Of a stretch of DNA of 64,000 nucleotides, positions 1 to 8,090 are shown one piece after another. Positions within the stretch are counted from its first letter, which is position 1; each line of letters opens with the position of its first letter. Below the pieces are notes generated by a model that was given only the letters and a program-made list of their open reading frames with translations, searched no databases and was not told where the DNA came from. Made by a program: the position numbers and the translations under genes. The DNA is from Rhizobium sp. RU20A. Its GTDB lineage: Bacteria > Pseudomonadota > Alphaproteobacteria > Rhizobiales > Rhizobiaceae. The stretch lies in NCBI RefSeq assembly GCF_900155885.1, contig NZ_FTMB01000007.1, positions 62,001-126,000 of the forward strand, given 5' to 3'.

Positions 1-355
1 GCACCTCGCCGTCATGCCGGCCGGAATAGTCGAGCGCCGTCACCTGGAAGGGCCCTTCCAGCGTCCCGAAGGCGGGAATGACGAGTTGCAGCGTGAGGAT
101 CGTCCCGGCAAAAAACGCGGTGCGCAGCGTGGCATCCGAGGACTGGTCCTTGAAAATGCCGCCGCCCGAGATCGAGGCGCGCTGCACGCCCGCCCCGCCC
201 AGCAGCTCCCGCCACCGCCCGCTCGATTCCGCGTCGGTCACATCCACGGCCTGCGCATTGAACGACACCTTGCGCGCCCGCAAGCCCGCCACGGTCACAT
301 AACCACTGCCGCCATTGACCTTGACGAGCATGTCCCTGCCCTTCTGCGCCACCAT
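1..355 (-). CDS. GTA/phage major tail (tail tube) protein, TP901-1 family, 3' end cut by window
   Basis: Partial gene: about 118 N-terminal residues are visible and the reading frame leaves the window at position 1. The product begins MVAQKGRDMLVKVNGG and contains VTDAESSGRWRELLGG and ASISGGGIFKDQ, the pattern of TP901-1-type major tail proteins (RcGTA gp9), which polymerise into the tail tube. The start at 355 is chosen because an AAGGAG sits 6 nt upstream; a GTG directly before it is the alternative. In RcGTA-like clusters this gene follows the DUF3168 gene directly. Here a brnTA module and a terminator hairpin lie between them, so its transcription is not simply explained by the cluster promoter. 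Confidence 0.85.
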   Translation of the reverse strand, partial: MVAQKGRDMLVKVNGGSGYVTVAGLRARKVSFNAQAVDVTDAESSGRWRELLGGAGVQRASISGGGIFKDQSSDATLRTAFFAGTILTLQLVIPAFGTLEGPFQVTALDYSGRHDGEV

Positions 356-375
356 CACCCGCTCCTTCGCCAAAC

Positions 376-402
376 AAAAAAGGCGCCCCGCATGGGACGC
401 CT
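376..402 (-). terminator. Rho-independent terminator after brnA, just upstream of the tail gene
   Basis: On the minus strand AGGCGTCCC pairs with GGGGCGCCT (nine pairs with one G-U), with a 4-nt loop and a run of six T. It stops transcripts coming from brnTA and the upstream GTA genes. Only about 10 nt separate it from the tail gene's ribosome binding site, leaving no room for a separate promoter. Confidence 0.75.
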
Positions 403-487
403 CGGTGAGATTTTAGTTGTGTTCGGATCAGATCGCCGCTTCGAGCGAGGCAATCAGCTCGACCGCGCAAACGCATCCGCCTGGTTT

Positions 488-856
488 TCAGCCGGCTTTC
501 TTCTGCGCTTCCATGTACCGACGCAGGACCATGTTGATGCGGGTCTGGTACCCCTTGCCGTTCTGCCGGAACCAGTCGAGCACGTCAGCGTCGAGCTTCA
601 GGGTCATCGGCACCTTCGCCGGCTTGACCGCCACTGCCGTCGCCCATTCGTCATCACTCATCGCCAGGGCGTCCGGGTCGGAGATCGCTCCGTCCTCAAC
701 CGCCTGCTCGCTCATGGCATCGAGCTGTCTGAAGTCGGTCCTGCCCGCCGTGGGCACCAGTCGCCCGTCCGCCTCACGACGGTGCGGCTTGCCGTCCACG
801 AGAACAAAACGGCCTGTGTCAGGTGCGCTGCTCATAGCGTTTCTGCTCCCTGTCAT
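488..856 (-). CDS. brnA: BrnA antitoxin (DUF4415/BrnA family)
   Basis: 122-residue protein whose last 45 residues (VPMTLKLDADVLDWFRQNG, then GYQTRINMVLRRYM) are the ribbon-helix-helix DNA-binding and dimerisation domain of BrnA antitoxins. In the known family BrnA neutralises the RNase toxin BrnT and represses the shared promoter. The N-terminal 70 residues are polar and include a charged DEWATAV segment. The frame starts inside the 3' end of brnT (38-nt overlap; 17 nt if the second ATG at 835 is used), which suggests translational coupling. The pair lies on the same strand as the GTA genes, between the DUF3168 and tail genes. Confidence 0.88.
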   Translation of the reverse strand: MTGSRNAMSSAPDTGRFVLVDGKPHRREADGRLVPTAGRTDFRQLDAMSEQAVEDGAISDPDALAMSDDEWATAVAVKPAKVPMTLKLDADVLDWFRQNGKGYQTRINMVLRRYMEAQKKAG

Positions 857-1151
857 TTGCCTTGCGCGCGGAGATCAGCCAGGTCACTGGCCCGCGCGGT
901 GTAAAGGTGATGTGAAAGACCCGACCTTCCAGCATCGCCAACATATTGTAGCGCCGCTCGCCGTAATCCTTTCGGTCATCACGCGCGATCATCTTGCCGA
1001 CATCTGCAAAAGCAGGAATGACATCGATGAAATCGACCCGGTGCTTTTCGAGATTGCTCGCGTGCTTGCCATCATCCCAGTCGAACTCCACGAACGAATG
1101 ATGGGTCAGATCGCCGCGATCGTCAATATTTTCGTCAATACTTTTTCCCAT
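819..1151 (-). CDS. brnT: BrnT ribonuclease toxin
   Basis: 110 residues from the ATG at 1151; a GTG at 1208 would add 19 residues. It shows the BrnT core: FDWDDGKHASNLEKHRVDF at the start, then RDDRKDYGERRYNMLA, a GRVFHITFT strand and the C-terminal ISARKANDREQKRYE. BrnT toxins are RelE-fold ribonucleases that cleave RNA and halt growth, blocked by BrnA. The basic C-terminal helix carrying the usual Arg residues is intact, so the toxin looks functional. It lies upstream of brnA in the usual toxin-first order. The 140 nt upstream (1152-1291) separate it from the DUF3168 gene and should hold its own promoter. Confidence 0.9.
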   Translation of the reverse strand: MGKSIDENIDDRGDLTHHSFVEFDWDDGKHASNLEKHRVDFIDVIPAFADVGKMIARDDRKDYGERRYNMLAMLEGRVFHITFTPRGPVTWLISARKANDREQKRYEQRT

Positions 1152-1291
1152 GTGACATCCGCTGGCGACGATTGACCATCTGCTTCGTTCCGCGCGCAAG
1201 GGTGACACATCGCGCGGGGGCAGCGACCAGGACAGCCAAGATTGCTATCATGAGATGCAGAATGCAACCGGAAAACCATGCCAGCTTGACC

Positions 1292-1690
1292 TCACTCCGT
1301 CACCGCCCGAAACACTATCTCCGCCACATGCCCCCTCAACGCCGCATCCCGTCGGCAAACCGTCCGGCGGTGGAGGATCGACACCAGCGCCGCTCCCGCC
1401 AGCACCAGTTCCGCATCGTCGAGCAGGCGGCGTACGTCGCCGGCAATCGCCTGTACCGTCTTCATGCCGCCCTCGCCGCTCAGCGCCTGCAGCGTCACCA
1501 GGTGCTCCTCGCCGGTCTCCGTCCCGGTCGAAAGATCGCGGCTATCGATCTCGACGATGACGACGGCCGGTCCGTCACGCCGGTCAATGCGCCGGTCGCG
1601 GATCCCGCCTGGGCCGATCTTCGCCGAAAGCGCGGCATCACCGCCAAGCCGCGCCACGATCGCCGTCTGAAGGGCGGATGCCGCGCTCAT
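1292..1690 (-). CDS. GTA/phage DUF3168 protein (gp8-like, tail completion)
   Basis: 132 residues from the ATG at 1690 (MSAASALQTAIVARLGGDAAL), which overlaps the stop of the preceding head-tail adaptor as ATGA. The sequence has the DUF3168 pattern: N-terminal helix, IRDRRIDRRDGPAVVIVEI strand region, a TGTETGEEHLVTL core and a C-terminal RAVTE. In RcGTA-like clusters this is gp8, a tail-terminator or connector protein at the head-tail joint. Its length is close to the family's. The start is well supported by the 4-nt overlap; an upstream extension of the frame is not credible. Confidence 0.85.
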   Translation of the reverse strand: MSAASALQTAIVARLGGDAALSAKIGPGGIRDRRIDRRDGPAVVIVEIDSRDLSTGTETGEEHLVTLQALSGEGGMKTVQAIAGDVRRLLDDAELVLAGAALVSILHRRTVCRRDAALRGHVAEIVFRAVTE

Positions 1691-2019
1691 AAGCCTTCCT
1701 CCGTGCAGCGGCAGACGAGGTAGCGCCGCGTCTCGTCGGGATCGCGAAGCGAGCGGATCACCAGCACCCGCCCGCCCATCCTGAAGCGCATGCCGGCCGT
1801 CACATCGGCGCGATGGCGCAGCCACACCGCATGGCGCACCTCGAAGCGCGCCTCGCCCGCTGCCTCGCGTTCCGGCATGGCCAGCGGCTCGATCAGCGCC
1901 CAGAGGTCGGCAACGGCCACATACGCCAGCGTCGCGCCGCCCTGCCCGTCCGGCATCTCCACCGGCCGCTCCAGCGTCATGCGGCGCGACAGCCGCCCGG
2001 GATCGAAGGGAAGCCGCAT
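1687..2019 (-). CDS. GTA/phage head-tail adaptor (gp16/gp7-like, head closure)
   Basis: 110 residues matching the SPP1 gp16-like head-tail adaptor family: an RRMTLERPVEMPDGQGGAT N-terminus, a VADLWALIEPL segment, a VRHAVWLRHRADVTAGMRF strand pair and an RSLRDPDETRRYLVCRC C-terminus. The protein forms the ring that closes the portal and docks the tail. It starts 3 nt after the end of the gp6-like connector gene and its stop overlaps the DUF3168 start, so the three are a tight translational unit. Size equals that expected for RcGTA gp7. Confidence 0.88.
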   Translation of the reverse strand: MRLPFDPGRLSRRMTLERPVEMPDGQGGATLAYVAVADLWALIEPLAMPEREAAGEARFEVRHAVWLRHRADVTAGMRFRMGGRVLVIRSLRDPDETRRYLVCRCTEEGL

Positions 2020-2022
2020 GGG

Positions 2023-2592
2023 TCAGAGCCTCCGGATGCGATAGGGTGCCACAAGCCGGTCGTAGCCCGCCGGCACCACGGCCGGCTGGTCGCCGGCATC
2101 GATCCCGCCGCGCAGCTCGTACATGGCGGCGACATGGGTCAGCATGGCGCGTTTCAGGCCATCGGGCACGTCCGCGCCCGTCTCGCCGAAGCCGGCGGTG
2201 AAATCGATCTCGATGCCGTTCATCGCGCGCAGCGTCACCGGCCGCGCGGGCAGGAACAGCCGCGGCGGCAGCGCCCGCCCCGCCAGCACGAAGCCGGAAA
2301 GATCGACCGCCACCGGCAAGCCGGCCGCATCATAGACCGTCACCGCCTCGATGCTCGTCACGGGAAAGCGCCCGATCTCCAGCGTCTTCCTCGCCGGCCA
2401 GTCGTCGAGATAGAGCCGGAACGGCCGCGTGAGCGTCACGACGCCCGTCTCCCGCTCCAGATGATCGCGCGCGGTGCGGATCAGCGAGAGGATCAGGGCA
2501 TCCTCCGCGCCGTCGTCCACCCGCAGGAAGGCCTTCGCCTCGGCAAGCGAAATCGCCTCGCCGCCGGCAGGCGCAAGTTCGGTCATGGTCAT
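2023..2592 (-). CDS. GTA/phage head-tail connector, gp6-like (phiE125 gp8 family)
   Basis: 189 residues. The N-terminus (ISLAEAKAFLRVDDGAEDAL) is the typical opening of gp6/phiE125-gp8 connectors, followed by helices RTARDHLERETG, a beta domain around residues 60-150 and a PDGLKRAMLTHVAAMYELRGG helix. The protein sits below the portal as part of the neck. Its 5' end faces the divergently transcribed mntA gene across about 100 nt, which is odd for a GTA operon: here the cluster changes strand for two genes and then resumes. Confidence 0.87.
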   Translation of the reverse strand: MTMTELAPAGGEAISLAEAKAFLRVDDGAEDALILSLIRTARDHLERETGVVTLTRPFRLYLDDWPARKTLEIGRFPVTSIEAVTVYDAAGLPVAVDLSGFVLAGRALPPRLFLPARPVTLRAMNGIEIDFTAGFGETGADVPDGLKRAMLTHVAAMYELRGGIDAGDQPAVVPAGYDRLVAPYRIRRL

Positions 2593-2693
2593 GATGGTCT
2601 CCGGTGTTTAAATCAGGAAAGCTGGATACCGGCCTCGGCCTTTCGGCACGGGGCCCATTGCGCTAAGCTTGCGGTCAGACAATGAGGTGCCGC

Positions 2694-3014
2694 ATGAACA
2701 GGATGGACGCGTTGATCGCGCAACGCCGCGTGAGCAGACAGGCCGCAGCCTTGGCCGCGGCGCATGCCGTCATCCGCGCGGCTGAAGAGGCCGACATCGC
2801 AGTTGCGCTCGTCGGCTCGCTCGCGCGCGGCGATTTTGCCCCCCATTCCGATGTCGATCTTCTGGTGCGAGGCCCGCTCGATTCCGGCCGGCGCCGTGTC
2901 GTGGAACGTCTTGCGGCCGAGGCGATGCGCGCCCCGGGGCTCGATTACGACCTGATCTTCGAGGACGACCTCTCGCCGGAGCGGGTCCGGGAGTTCCTGC
3001 ATGACGCCCTTTAG
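2694..3014 (+). CDS. mntA: MntA-type minimal nucleotidyltransferase antitoxin
   Basis: 106 residues from the ATG at 2694, which has a GAGG 6 nt upstream; an ATG at 2682 would add four residues. GSLARGDFAPHSDVD (from residue 41) fits the GSX10DXD catalytic motif of MntA antitoxins exactly, and a third acidic residue is offered by DYDLIFED. MntA AMPylates the partner HEPN toxin on a tyrosine and so neutralises it. The last 14 nt overlap hepT, indicating coupled translation. The gene is on the strand opposite the GTA genes on both sides. Confidence 0.9.
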   Translation: MNRMDALIAQRRVSRQAAALAAAHAVIRAAEEADIAVALVGSLARGDFAPHSDVDLLVRGPLDSGRRRVVERLAAEAMRAPGLDYDLIFEDDLSPERVREFLHDAL

Positions 3015-3486
3015 ACTGGCTGCCTTTGCACGGCTTGCTGCGAGGCTTGCCCGCACGGAGCGCGAGCTGCAGCAGATGGAGGCCTATTACGCCGACCATG
3101 CCGATGAGGTCCGCGCCGGCGACTGGGGCGCGGTTTCCGCCATGTCTTCCGGCATCCACAATGTCTACAACGGCATCGAGGACGCACTGCTCAGCATTGC
3201 CAAGGATGTGGATGCCTATGTGCCGACGGGCGGCTCGGCTCACCAGGACATTCTAGACCAGATGGCGGCTGACATTGCCGGCATCCGCCCGGCCCTGCTT
3301 GATGCCGAACTCTATGACGCCCTTTTCGATCTCAAGGGATTTCGCCATCTCGTCCGTCACAAATACGGCATCGATCTCAAGCCGGAGAAGGTCATCGAAA
3401 ACCTCCTCCGGCTGCGGACCGTCTTTCCCGCCTTCATGAGCGCTGTCGCGCAACTGGAAGCGACACTGAGCGCCGACGGCGACTAG
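3001..3486 (+). CDS. hepT: HepT-like HEPN ribonuclease toxin
   Basis: 161 residues, all-helical. FRHLVRHKYG carries the HEPN catalytic motif RX4HXY (Arg115, His120, Tyr122), where the tyrosine is the residue AMPylated by MntA in characterised pairs. Earlier helices (GIHNVYNGIEDALLSIAKD) fit the HepT-like fold. HepT is an RNase that arrests growth when MntA is absent. It overlaps mntA by 14 nt and ends only 11 nt from the 3' end of the capsid gene on the other strand, so the transcripts converge. All catalytic residues are present, so an active toxin is expected. Confidence 0.88.
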   Translation: MTPFRLAAFARLAARLARTERELQQMEAYYADHADEVRAGDWGAVSAMSSGIHNVYNGIEDALLSIAKDVDAYVPTGGSAHQDILDQMAADIAGIRPALLDAELYDALFDLKGFRHLVRHKYGIDLKPEKVIENLLRLRTVFPAFMSAVAQLEATLSADGD

Positions 3487-3497
3487 CCGCCTCAGGA

Positions 3498-4763
3498 TCA
3501 GTTGCCGAACTTCACCAGCTTGATCGCCTCGAAGTTCTGGATGCCGCCGCCGACGCGTTTGGTGGTGTAGAAGAGCACGTAGGGCTTGGCGGAATAGGGA
3601 TCGCGCAGCACGCGCACCCCCGTGCGGTCCACCACAAGGTAGCCGGTGCGGAAGTCGCCGATGGCGATCGACAGGCTGCCGGCGGCAATGTCCGGCATGT
3701 CCTCGGCTTCGGTCAGCGGATAGCCCATCAGCGAGGCGGGCTGGCCGGGGCCGGCGGGGGCGCGCCAGAGATAGTTGCCGTCCGCATCCTTGAACTTGCG
3801 GATCTCGCCTTGCGTCTTGCGGTTCATCACGAAGGTGGCGTTCTGGCGATAGCCGGCCTTCAGGGCATAGATCGCATCCATCAGCGTGTCGGAGGGGTTG
3901 GCGGCCTTGAAGCCGCCCGAGACGCCCGTCGCGATGGCACCGACATTGCCCCAGCTCCAGCTGGCATCGGCAATGACGGGATAGGACAGAAATCCTTTCG
4001 GCTTGTTCGTCCCGTCGCCGGTCACGAAGGCCGCGCCCTCCTGCTCGCCGAAGACGATATCGACTTCGGAGGCAATCCACGCCTCGACATCCACCGCCGC
4101 ATCATCCAGCAGCGCGGCGGTCGCGGCCGGCATGGCGTAGAGTTCCATGGTCGGGAAGGAGAGTTCGGCGAGCGTGGCGGAGGCCGTCTGCGGCCGCGCC
4201 GCCGTTTCCGCCACCCAGCCGGCCGCCATGCCCGAGAGCGCGAAGGGCTTTTTCAGCACCGCGCCGGAAACCTGGCGCACGGTCGCAAGCGCCCGGATCG
4301 GCGAGACGGTGGAGAGCCTTCGGCCGATCTCGCGGTCGGTTTCGGCCGGCACGAGATAGCCGCCGTCCGCTGCCGAACCAATGGAAAGGGCTTTCGCCTC
4401 CATGGCGCGCATGCCCTGCTCGTCGCCGCGGCGGATATAGTTTTCGAAGGCCGCCTTGTGCTCGGCCGCTTCCGCGCTGTCCGTACCGCCCGCGCCGCCG
4501 ATGGCGGGCCGCGCCGCCTTCAGCACATGGCGGTCCAGCACGGCCTTCTGCTCGTCCATGGCCTTGTTGATGCGCTCCAGCTTGTCGCGCGTCACGACGT
4601 CCGCCGTCAGCTTCTTCTCCAACTCGTCGAGCCGCCGGTCGTTCGTCTCGCGGAAGACCTCGAAGGCATTCATGAAGTCGTCGAAGGCCGCGCCCATCGT
4701 GTCGGGCGTGGATTTCACCTCCGGCGCGCGGGTGCCGGTCTCAGCCTGAAGATCCGTCATCAT
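3498..4763 (-). CDS. GTA/phage HK97-family major capsid protein
   Basis: 421 residues. Residues 1-110 form a charged helical delta/scaffold-like region (FRETNDRRLDELEKKL), expected to be removed by the prohead protease. The mature fold begins around ALSIGSAADGGYLVP, the typical first strand of HK97 capsids, and continues with ALLDDAAVDVEAWIASEV (spine helix) and FVTGDGTNKPKGFLS, the classic capsid signature. The C-terminal domain has DFRTGYLVVDRTGV and VLFYTTKRVGGG. Length is slightly above RcGTA gp5. The adjacent protease gene upstream supports capsid maturation as in HK97. Start at 4763, with an adjacent ATG at 4760 possible. Confidence 0.95.
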   Translation of the reverse strand: MMTDLQAETGTRAPEVKSTPDTMGAAFDDFMNAFEVFRETNDRRLDELEKKLTADVVTRDKLERINKAMDEQKAVLDRHVLKAARPAIGGAGGTDSAEAAEHKAAFENYIRRGDEQGMRAMEAKALSIGSAADGGYLVPAETDREIGRRLSTVSPIRALATVRQVSGAVLKKPFALSGMAAGWVAETAARPQTASATLAELSFPTMELYAMPAATAALLDDAAVDVEAWIASEVDIVFGEQEGAAFVTGDGTNKPKGFLSYPVIADASWSWGNVGAIATGVSGGFKAANPSDTLMDAIYALKAGYRQNATFVMNRKTQGEIRKFKDADGNYLWRAPAGPGQPASLMGYPLTEAEDMPDIAAGSLSIAIGDFRTGYLVVDRTGVRVLRDPYSAKPYVLFYTTKRVGGGIQNFEAIKLVKFGN

Positions 4764-4805
4764 CTGTCCTTTCGGGAGTTGCAGCGCCCCATCGGCGCCG
4801 GTTCG

Positions 4806-5369
4806 TCAAAGCGTGGAAAGAAGAGTGCGCGCGGCCCGGCGCATCCGGCGCGCCAGTTCCGTTTCGCCGTCGCGAAAAAAGCGGGCGTTCTTGACGTTGG
4901 AGACCCGCGCCGACGGCAGCATGGGAAAGGTCACGATGGAGATTTCCCACAGATCCGCTTCGAGGATGCGTCGCACCCCGCCGGCGCGGTCCGCCCTGCT
5001 CTTCACGGCCTGGAAGCCGATCGAGAGGCCGTCGAGTGCGCCGAGCTTCATCAGCTGATGCACCTCGCGCGCCTTCTCCACCCCCGGCGCCAGCACGCCC
5101 TCGACATAAAGGCCGCGGGCATCCTCACGGATCGTCTGCCAGCGCCCGAGCGGGGCGGAGGGGTCGTGCTGGAACAGCATCCTGACGCCCGCCGCACCGC
5201 GCCGCTCCAGCGAGCGCCGGAAAGCGCCGGGCTCAATCACGTCCTTGCCGAGATCGACCTCGCCAAACAGGCTCGCATAGCCGGAAAACCGGCCCTCGCC
5301 GCTGACGCTCTTCAGCTTCAGATCGGCATATCTCTTCGTCCGCCAGACCGGCAGGTCGGTGGTTGGCAT
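4806..5369 (-). CDS. GTA/phage HK97-family prohead protease (peptidase U35/S78)
   Basis: 187 residues of the HK97 gp4-like serine protease family. Seen: FSGYASLFGEVDLGKDVIEPGAF, the catalytic His in LFQHDP (His68), the catalytic Ser in LDGLSIGFQ (Ser116) and the acidic residue in LWEISIVTFP (Glu142). It cleaves the scaffold region from the capsid protein during head maturation. The basic C-terminus (RRMRRAARTLLS) fits an autoprocessed tail. It lies 42 nt upstream of the capsid gene on the same strand. The size is almost the same as RcGTA gp4. Confidence 0.93.
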   Translation of the reverse strand: MPTTDLPVWRTKRYADLKLKSVSGEGRFSGYASLFGEVDLGKDVIEPGAFRRSLERRGAAGVRMLFQHDPSAPLGRWQTIREDARGLYVEGVLAPGVEKAREVHQLMKLGALDGLSIGFQAVKSRADRAGGVRRILEADLWEISIVTFPMLPSARVSNVKNARFFRDGETELARRMRRAARTLLSTL

Positions 5370-5478
5370 GGGGTGCTCCGTGGGATTGGGAAGGGGGTAG
5401 GCAGGAGGCAGTAGAAAAGATCGTCATTCCCGCGGACCTGGCCGCAAGCACTTTCCCCTACTGCCTACTGCCTATTGG

Positions 5479-5793
5479 CTACTGCCTGCGCGAGCCGCGT
5501 TCCGCCGCCCGCATCAGCACCCCCAGCCCCCACCAGGCGGTGAGGCTGGCGGCGGCCGAGCCGGTGAGGATGGTTTCATGGCCGGAGAGGATGTCGCGAA
5601 TGCCGAGCTGCGCCTCGATCCACAGCCCCACCGGCGCGCCGAACAAAAGCCCGCAGGTAAAGCCCGTCACCAGTCGCGACGCCGCCTCGCGCCGGCTCTT
5701 CGGCAGCAGATAGACCAGCGACACCGCCGACCCCGCAAAGGCCCCGAAGGCCCGCGTCATCCACAGCCCGCTATCCTGTCCGAGGTCCGACAT
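5479..5793 (-). CDS. Small membrane protein of the GTA cluster (DUF6107-like)
   Basis: 104 residues from the ATG at 5793, preceded by AAGGAG at 7 nt; a longer frame to 5841 lacks a good ribosome site. Two predicted membrane segments are visible: AFGAFAGSAVSLVYLLP and LVTGFTCGLLFGAPVGLW, followed by a third weakly hydrophobic stretch, SAAASLTAWWGLGVLM. Rhizobial GTA clusters carry a small membrane gene between portal and protease (the gp3.5 position), and this fits by place and size. A holin-like or membrane-anchoring role is possible but not shown. The family name is from memory, so I give it less weight. Confidence 0.7.
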   Translation of the reverse strand: MSDLGQDSGLWMTRAFGAFAGSAVSLVYLLPKSRREAASRLVTGFTCGLLFGAPVGLWIEAQLGIRDILSGHETILTGSAAASLTAWWGLGVLMRAAERGSRRQ

Positions 5794-6579
5794 GGTCGTT
5801 CTCCTTGTTGTGCGTCTGGGCCATGCGTGACCGCACCCCACCGTCCCCCGCGCCTGGTTTCGCGGTGCAGGGTGTGGCCGGGCGCATCAGCCCAGGTGTT
5901 CCGTCATTCCGGCCTCGAGCCGGAATCCAGTGACGACGCGTCTGCGCCGTGAAAGACCCTGCCGCGGTCACAGACGAGATCGCGCTGGCTCCCGCATCAA
6001 GGGCGGGATGACGGTGTCGGATCTGGCACCGTCGCGACGCGAGCCGCATGGGTCCCCGGGTCAAGCCCGAGGACGACGGCCAGGGTGGGGCACTGCTGAA
6101 GACCCCGCCAGCCCAAGGTCGTTCCCCAAGGCACCGTCAGCCCATCACCACCGTCGTCTGCTCTGTTACGAAGGAAGCCTCGTTGTCCGCTGCAAGGCAC
6201 GTCCGCCACGCGACCCACGTCATCCTCGGCCCCCGAGCCGAGGATCCACGACCAAGACCGCCGATGTCCGCATAGGTCCTCGCGCTAGGCCCGTGGGTCC
6301 GCAGCCGCCGCGCCCGTGCCGCTCCGCGCATCACGACACAGCGCCCGCCATCCCCACCAGATTTCGTGTGCCACCCCACACGCCGCCTTAACCGTCGAAG
6401 CCCACACTCCTCCGCATCGGCCCGGAGGCATCCAGGGCGGCAGACATCCCCTGCGCGTGCCGATTATCGAATCCGCAGAATCCCTTGCGGCAAGCGCCTC
6501 ACAAACCGAATCCGGTCCTTCACAGGCAGAATCACATCCCGGCCACGCTGATTCCGCCAACGCTTCCAACCCGCTGAAC
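5794..6579. repeat. 786-nt gap in the GTA cluster filled with palindromic repeats
   Basis: No convincing gene. It contains several short palindromes: one with arms ATTCCGGC...GCCGGAAT near 5905-5932, a CGGGTCAAGCCCGAGGA copy near 6055-6075 and a CATCCTCGG...CCGAGGATCC hairpin near 6219-6250. These belong to the same repeat family as copies at 49664-49749, 57876-57957 and 58113-58143. Their insertion opens a long untranslated gap between the portal gene and the small membrane gene. Confidence 0.6.
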
Positions 6580-7770
6580 CTATTCGCTTTCCGCGACCGC
6601 GTACCCCACCGCCGCGCGCTTTTCGGCCTCGGTGAGAAAGCTCGCCGCCTCCACCCGCGACCACAATTCGCCGCGCTCGGCGGAAAGGCCGGTCACCTGG
6701 TCGAGGTCCGGCACCAGCCTCAGTCTGCCCTCCCCGGTCCCTGCGGAGAAGAAGGCGGCAAAGGCGCTGGCCGTGCGGGTCACGAGCGGCACGACGGTCA
6801 GGCGCCAGAAGGCGCGGTTGGCTTCCTGGTAGTTGGCGTAGGTCGCATCGCCGGGAATGCCGATCAGCATGGGCGGCACGCCGAAGGCGAGCGCGATGTC
6901 GCGGGCCGCGCCGTTCCTGGCTTCCACGAAATCCATCTCGCGCGGCGAAAGCCCCATCGCCTTCCAGTCAAGGCCGCCTTCCAGCAGCATCGGGCGTCCC
7001 GCCCGTGCGGGGCCGGAATAGCCGTCCTCCAGTTCCGCCTTCAGCCGCTCGAATTGCTGCGGCGAGAGATTGCCGCCGTCTTTCGGCTGGTAGACCAGCG
7101 CGCCGGAGGGCCGGGCAGAATTGTCGATCAGCGCCTTGTTCCAGCCAGCCGCCGCATTGGAGAGGTCAAGCGCCATGGACGCCGCCTCCAGCGGGGCAAA
7201 CCCCATGTGGTCGTCGAGCGGGTGGAAGAGCCGCAAATGCAACAGGCCGCCATCGCCGGCGCCGTAGCGCCGCGCGGCGTTTCCGACCCGGTACTCGTAG
7301 GCCTCCGGCCAGCCGTCGCGTCCCTCCACGACCCTGATACGGTCCGGGCGCAGCAGATGCAGCGCGCGCGGCGCATCGGCAAGCCGCGCCACATCCACAT
7401 AGGCATTGCCGGACAGCATCAGATGCCCGTAAAGCGCCTCCAGGAATTCCGTCCCCGGCTGGCCGCCATTCGGCCGCGCCAGCACGGCCAGCACCGGCTC
7501 GTCCGGAACTTCCCTCTCTCCGCGATAGGCCAGCCACGGCACGGAAGCGGCCGCCTCCGCGATCATCCGCACCGCCCGATGCGCAACGGGGTTGCGCATA
7601 TAGCCCTCGCGCGACAGCGCCGCATAGCTTCGCGCCGACCACCGGGCCTCCGCCTCCAGCTGCAGCGTCACGAACCCCGCCGCCGCCTTCCGCTCCGCCG
7701 GCCCGGCACCCTTGCCCTCAACGCCCTTCGCCCCGGCGCGCCGCCAGGGCATCCAACCCGAAATCCGCAT
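6580..7770 (-). CDS. GTA/phage portal protein, HK97 family
   Basis: 396 residues, a length typical of RcGTA gp3. It begins MRISGWMPWRRAG and has the portal signatures NPVAHRAVRMIAEAAASVPW (residues about 60-80), GNAYVDVARL, LHLLRPDRIRV, HLRLFHPLDDHMGFAPLEAA, DNSARPSGALVY and the RDIALAFGVPPMLIGIPGD motif followed by NYQEANRAFW. Twelve copies form the ring through which DNA is packaged and to which terminase binds. The start at 7770 is the first Met of the conserved N-terminus. It is separated from terminase by the endolysin gene and a repeat element. Confidence 0.94.
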   Translation of the reverse strand: MRISGWMPWRRAGAKGVEGKGAGPAERKAAAGFVTLQLEAEARWSARSYAALSREGYMRNPVAHRAVRMIAEAAASVPWLAYRGEREVPDEPVLAVLARPNGGQPGTEFLEALYGHLMLSGNAYVDVARLADAPRALHLLRPDRIRVVEGRDGWPEAYEYRVGNAARRYGAGDGGLLHLRLFHPLDDHMGFAPLEAASMALDLSNAAAGWNKALIDNSARPSGALVYQPKDGGNLSPQQFERLKAELEDGYSGPARAGRPMLLEGGLDWKAMGLSPREMDFVEARNGAARDIALAFGVPPMLIGIPGDATYANYQEANRAFWRLTVVPLVTRTASAFAAFFSAGTGEGRLRLVPDLDQVTGLSAERGELWSRVEAASFLTEAEKRAAVGYAVAESE

Positions 7771-7825
7771 GATGATGTCCTTGTTTTGAACCGCGTGAGG
7801 AACGCGCGGGCGCAGGCGGTCGCCT

Positions 7826-8041
7826 CACCCCCCTCTGCCCTGCCGGGCATCTCCCCCACGAGGAGGGAGATCCGCAGGTTACACGCCCAATACCCTCGTC
7901 AATCGTCGCGCTCTCAGAGTAGATGAGAGGGAGGAAACTGCTCCTCCACCCCTGCCGGACCACTTATGACTGTCGCAAAGGTCGCGCCCCAGCCGATCTC
8001 CCCCCTTGTGGGGGAGATGTCCGGCAGGACAGGGGGGGGTG
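7826..8041. repeat. Inverted-repeat element (MITE/RIME-like) between portal and endolysin
   Basis: Left arm 7826-7871 and right arm 7995-8041 are near-complementary over about 46 bp (CACCCCCCTCTGCCCTGCC... on the left, its inverse on the right), around a 123-bp centre without a gene. Each arm also holds its own small palindrome (ATCTCCCCC...GGGGGAGAT). It fills most of the 320-nt gap. A non-autonomous mobile element is likely. Confidence 0.7.
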
Positions 8042-8090
8042 CGCCATGCCACGCAAAGCCTCGCGATCGCGTCCGCGCACCCCGCGCCCG

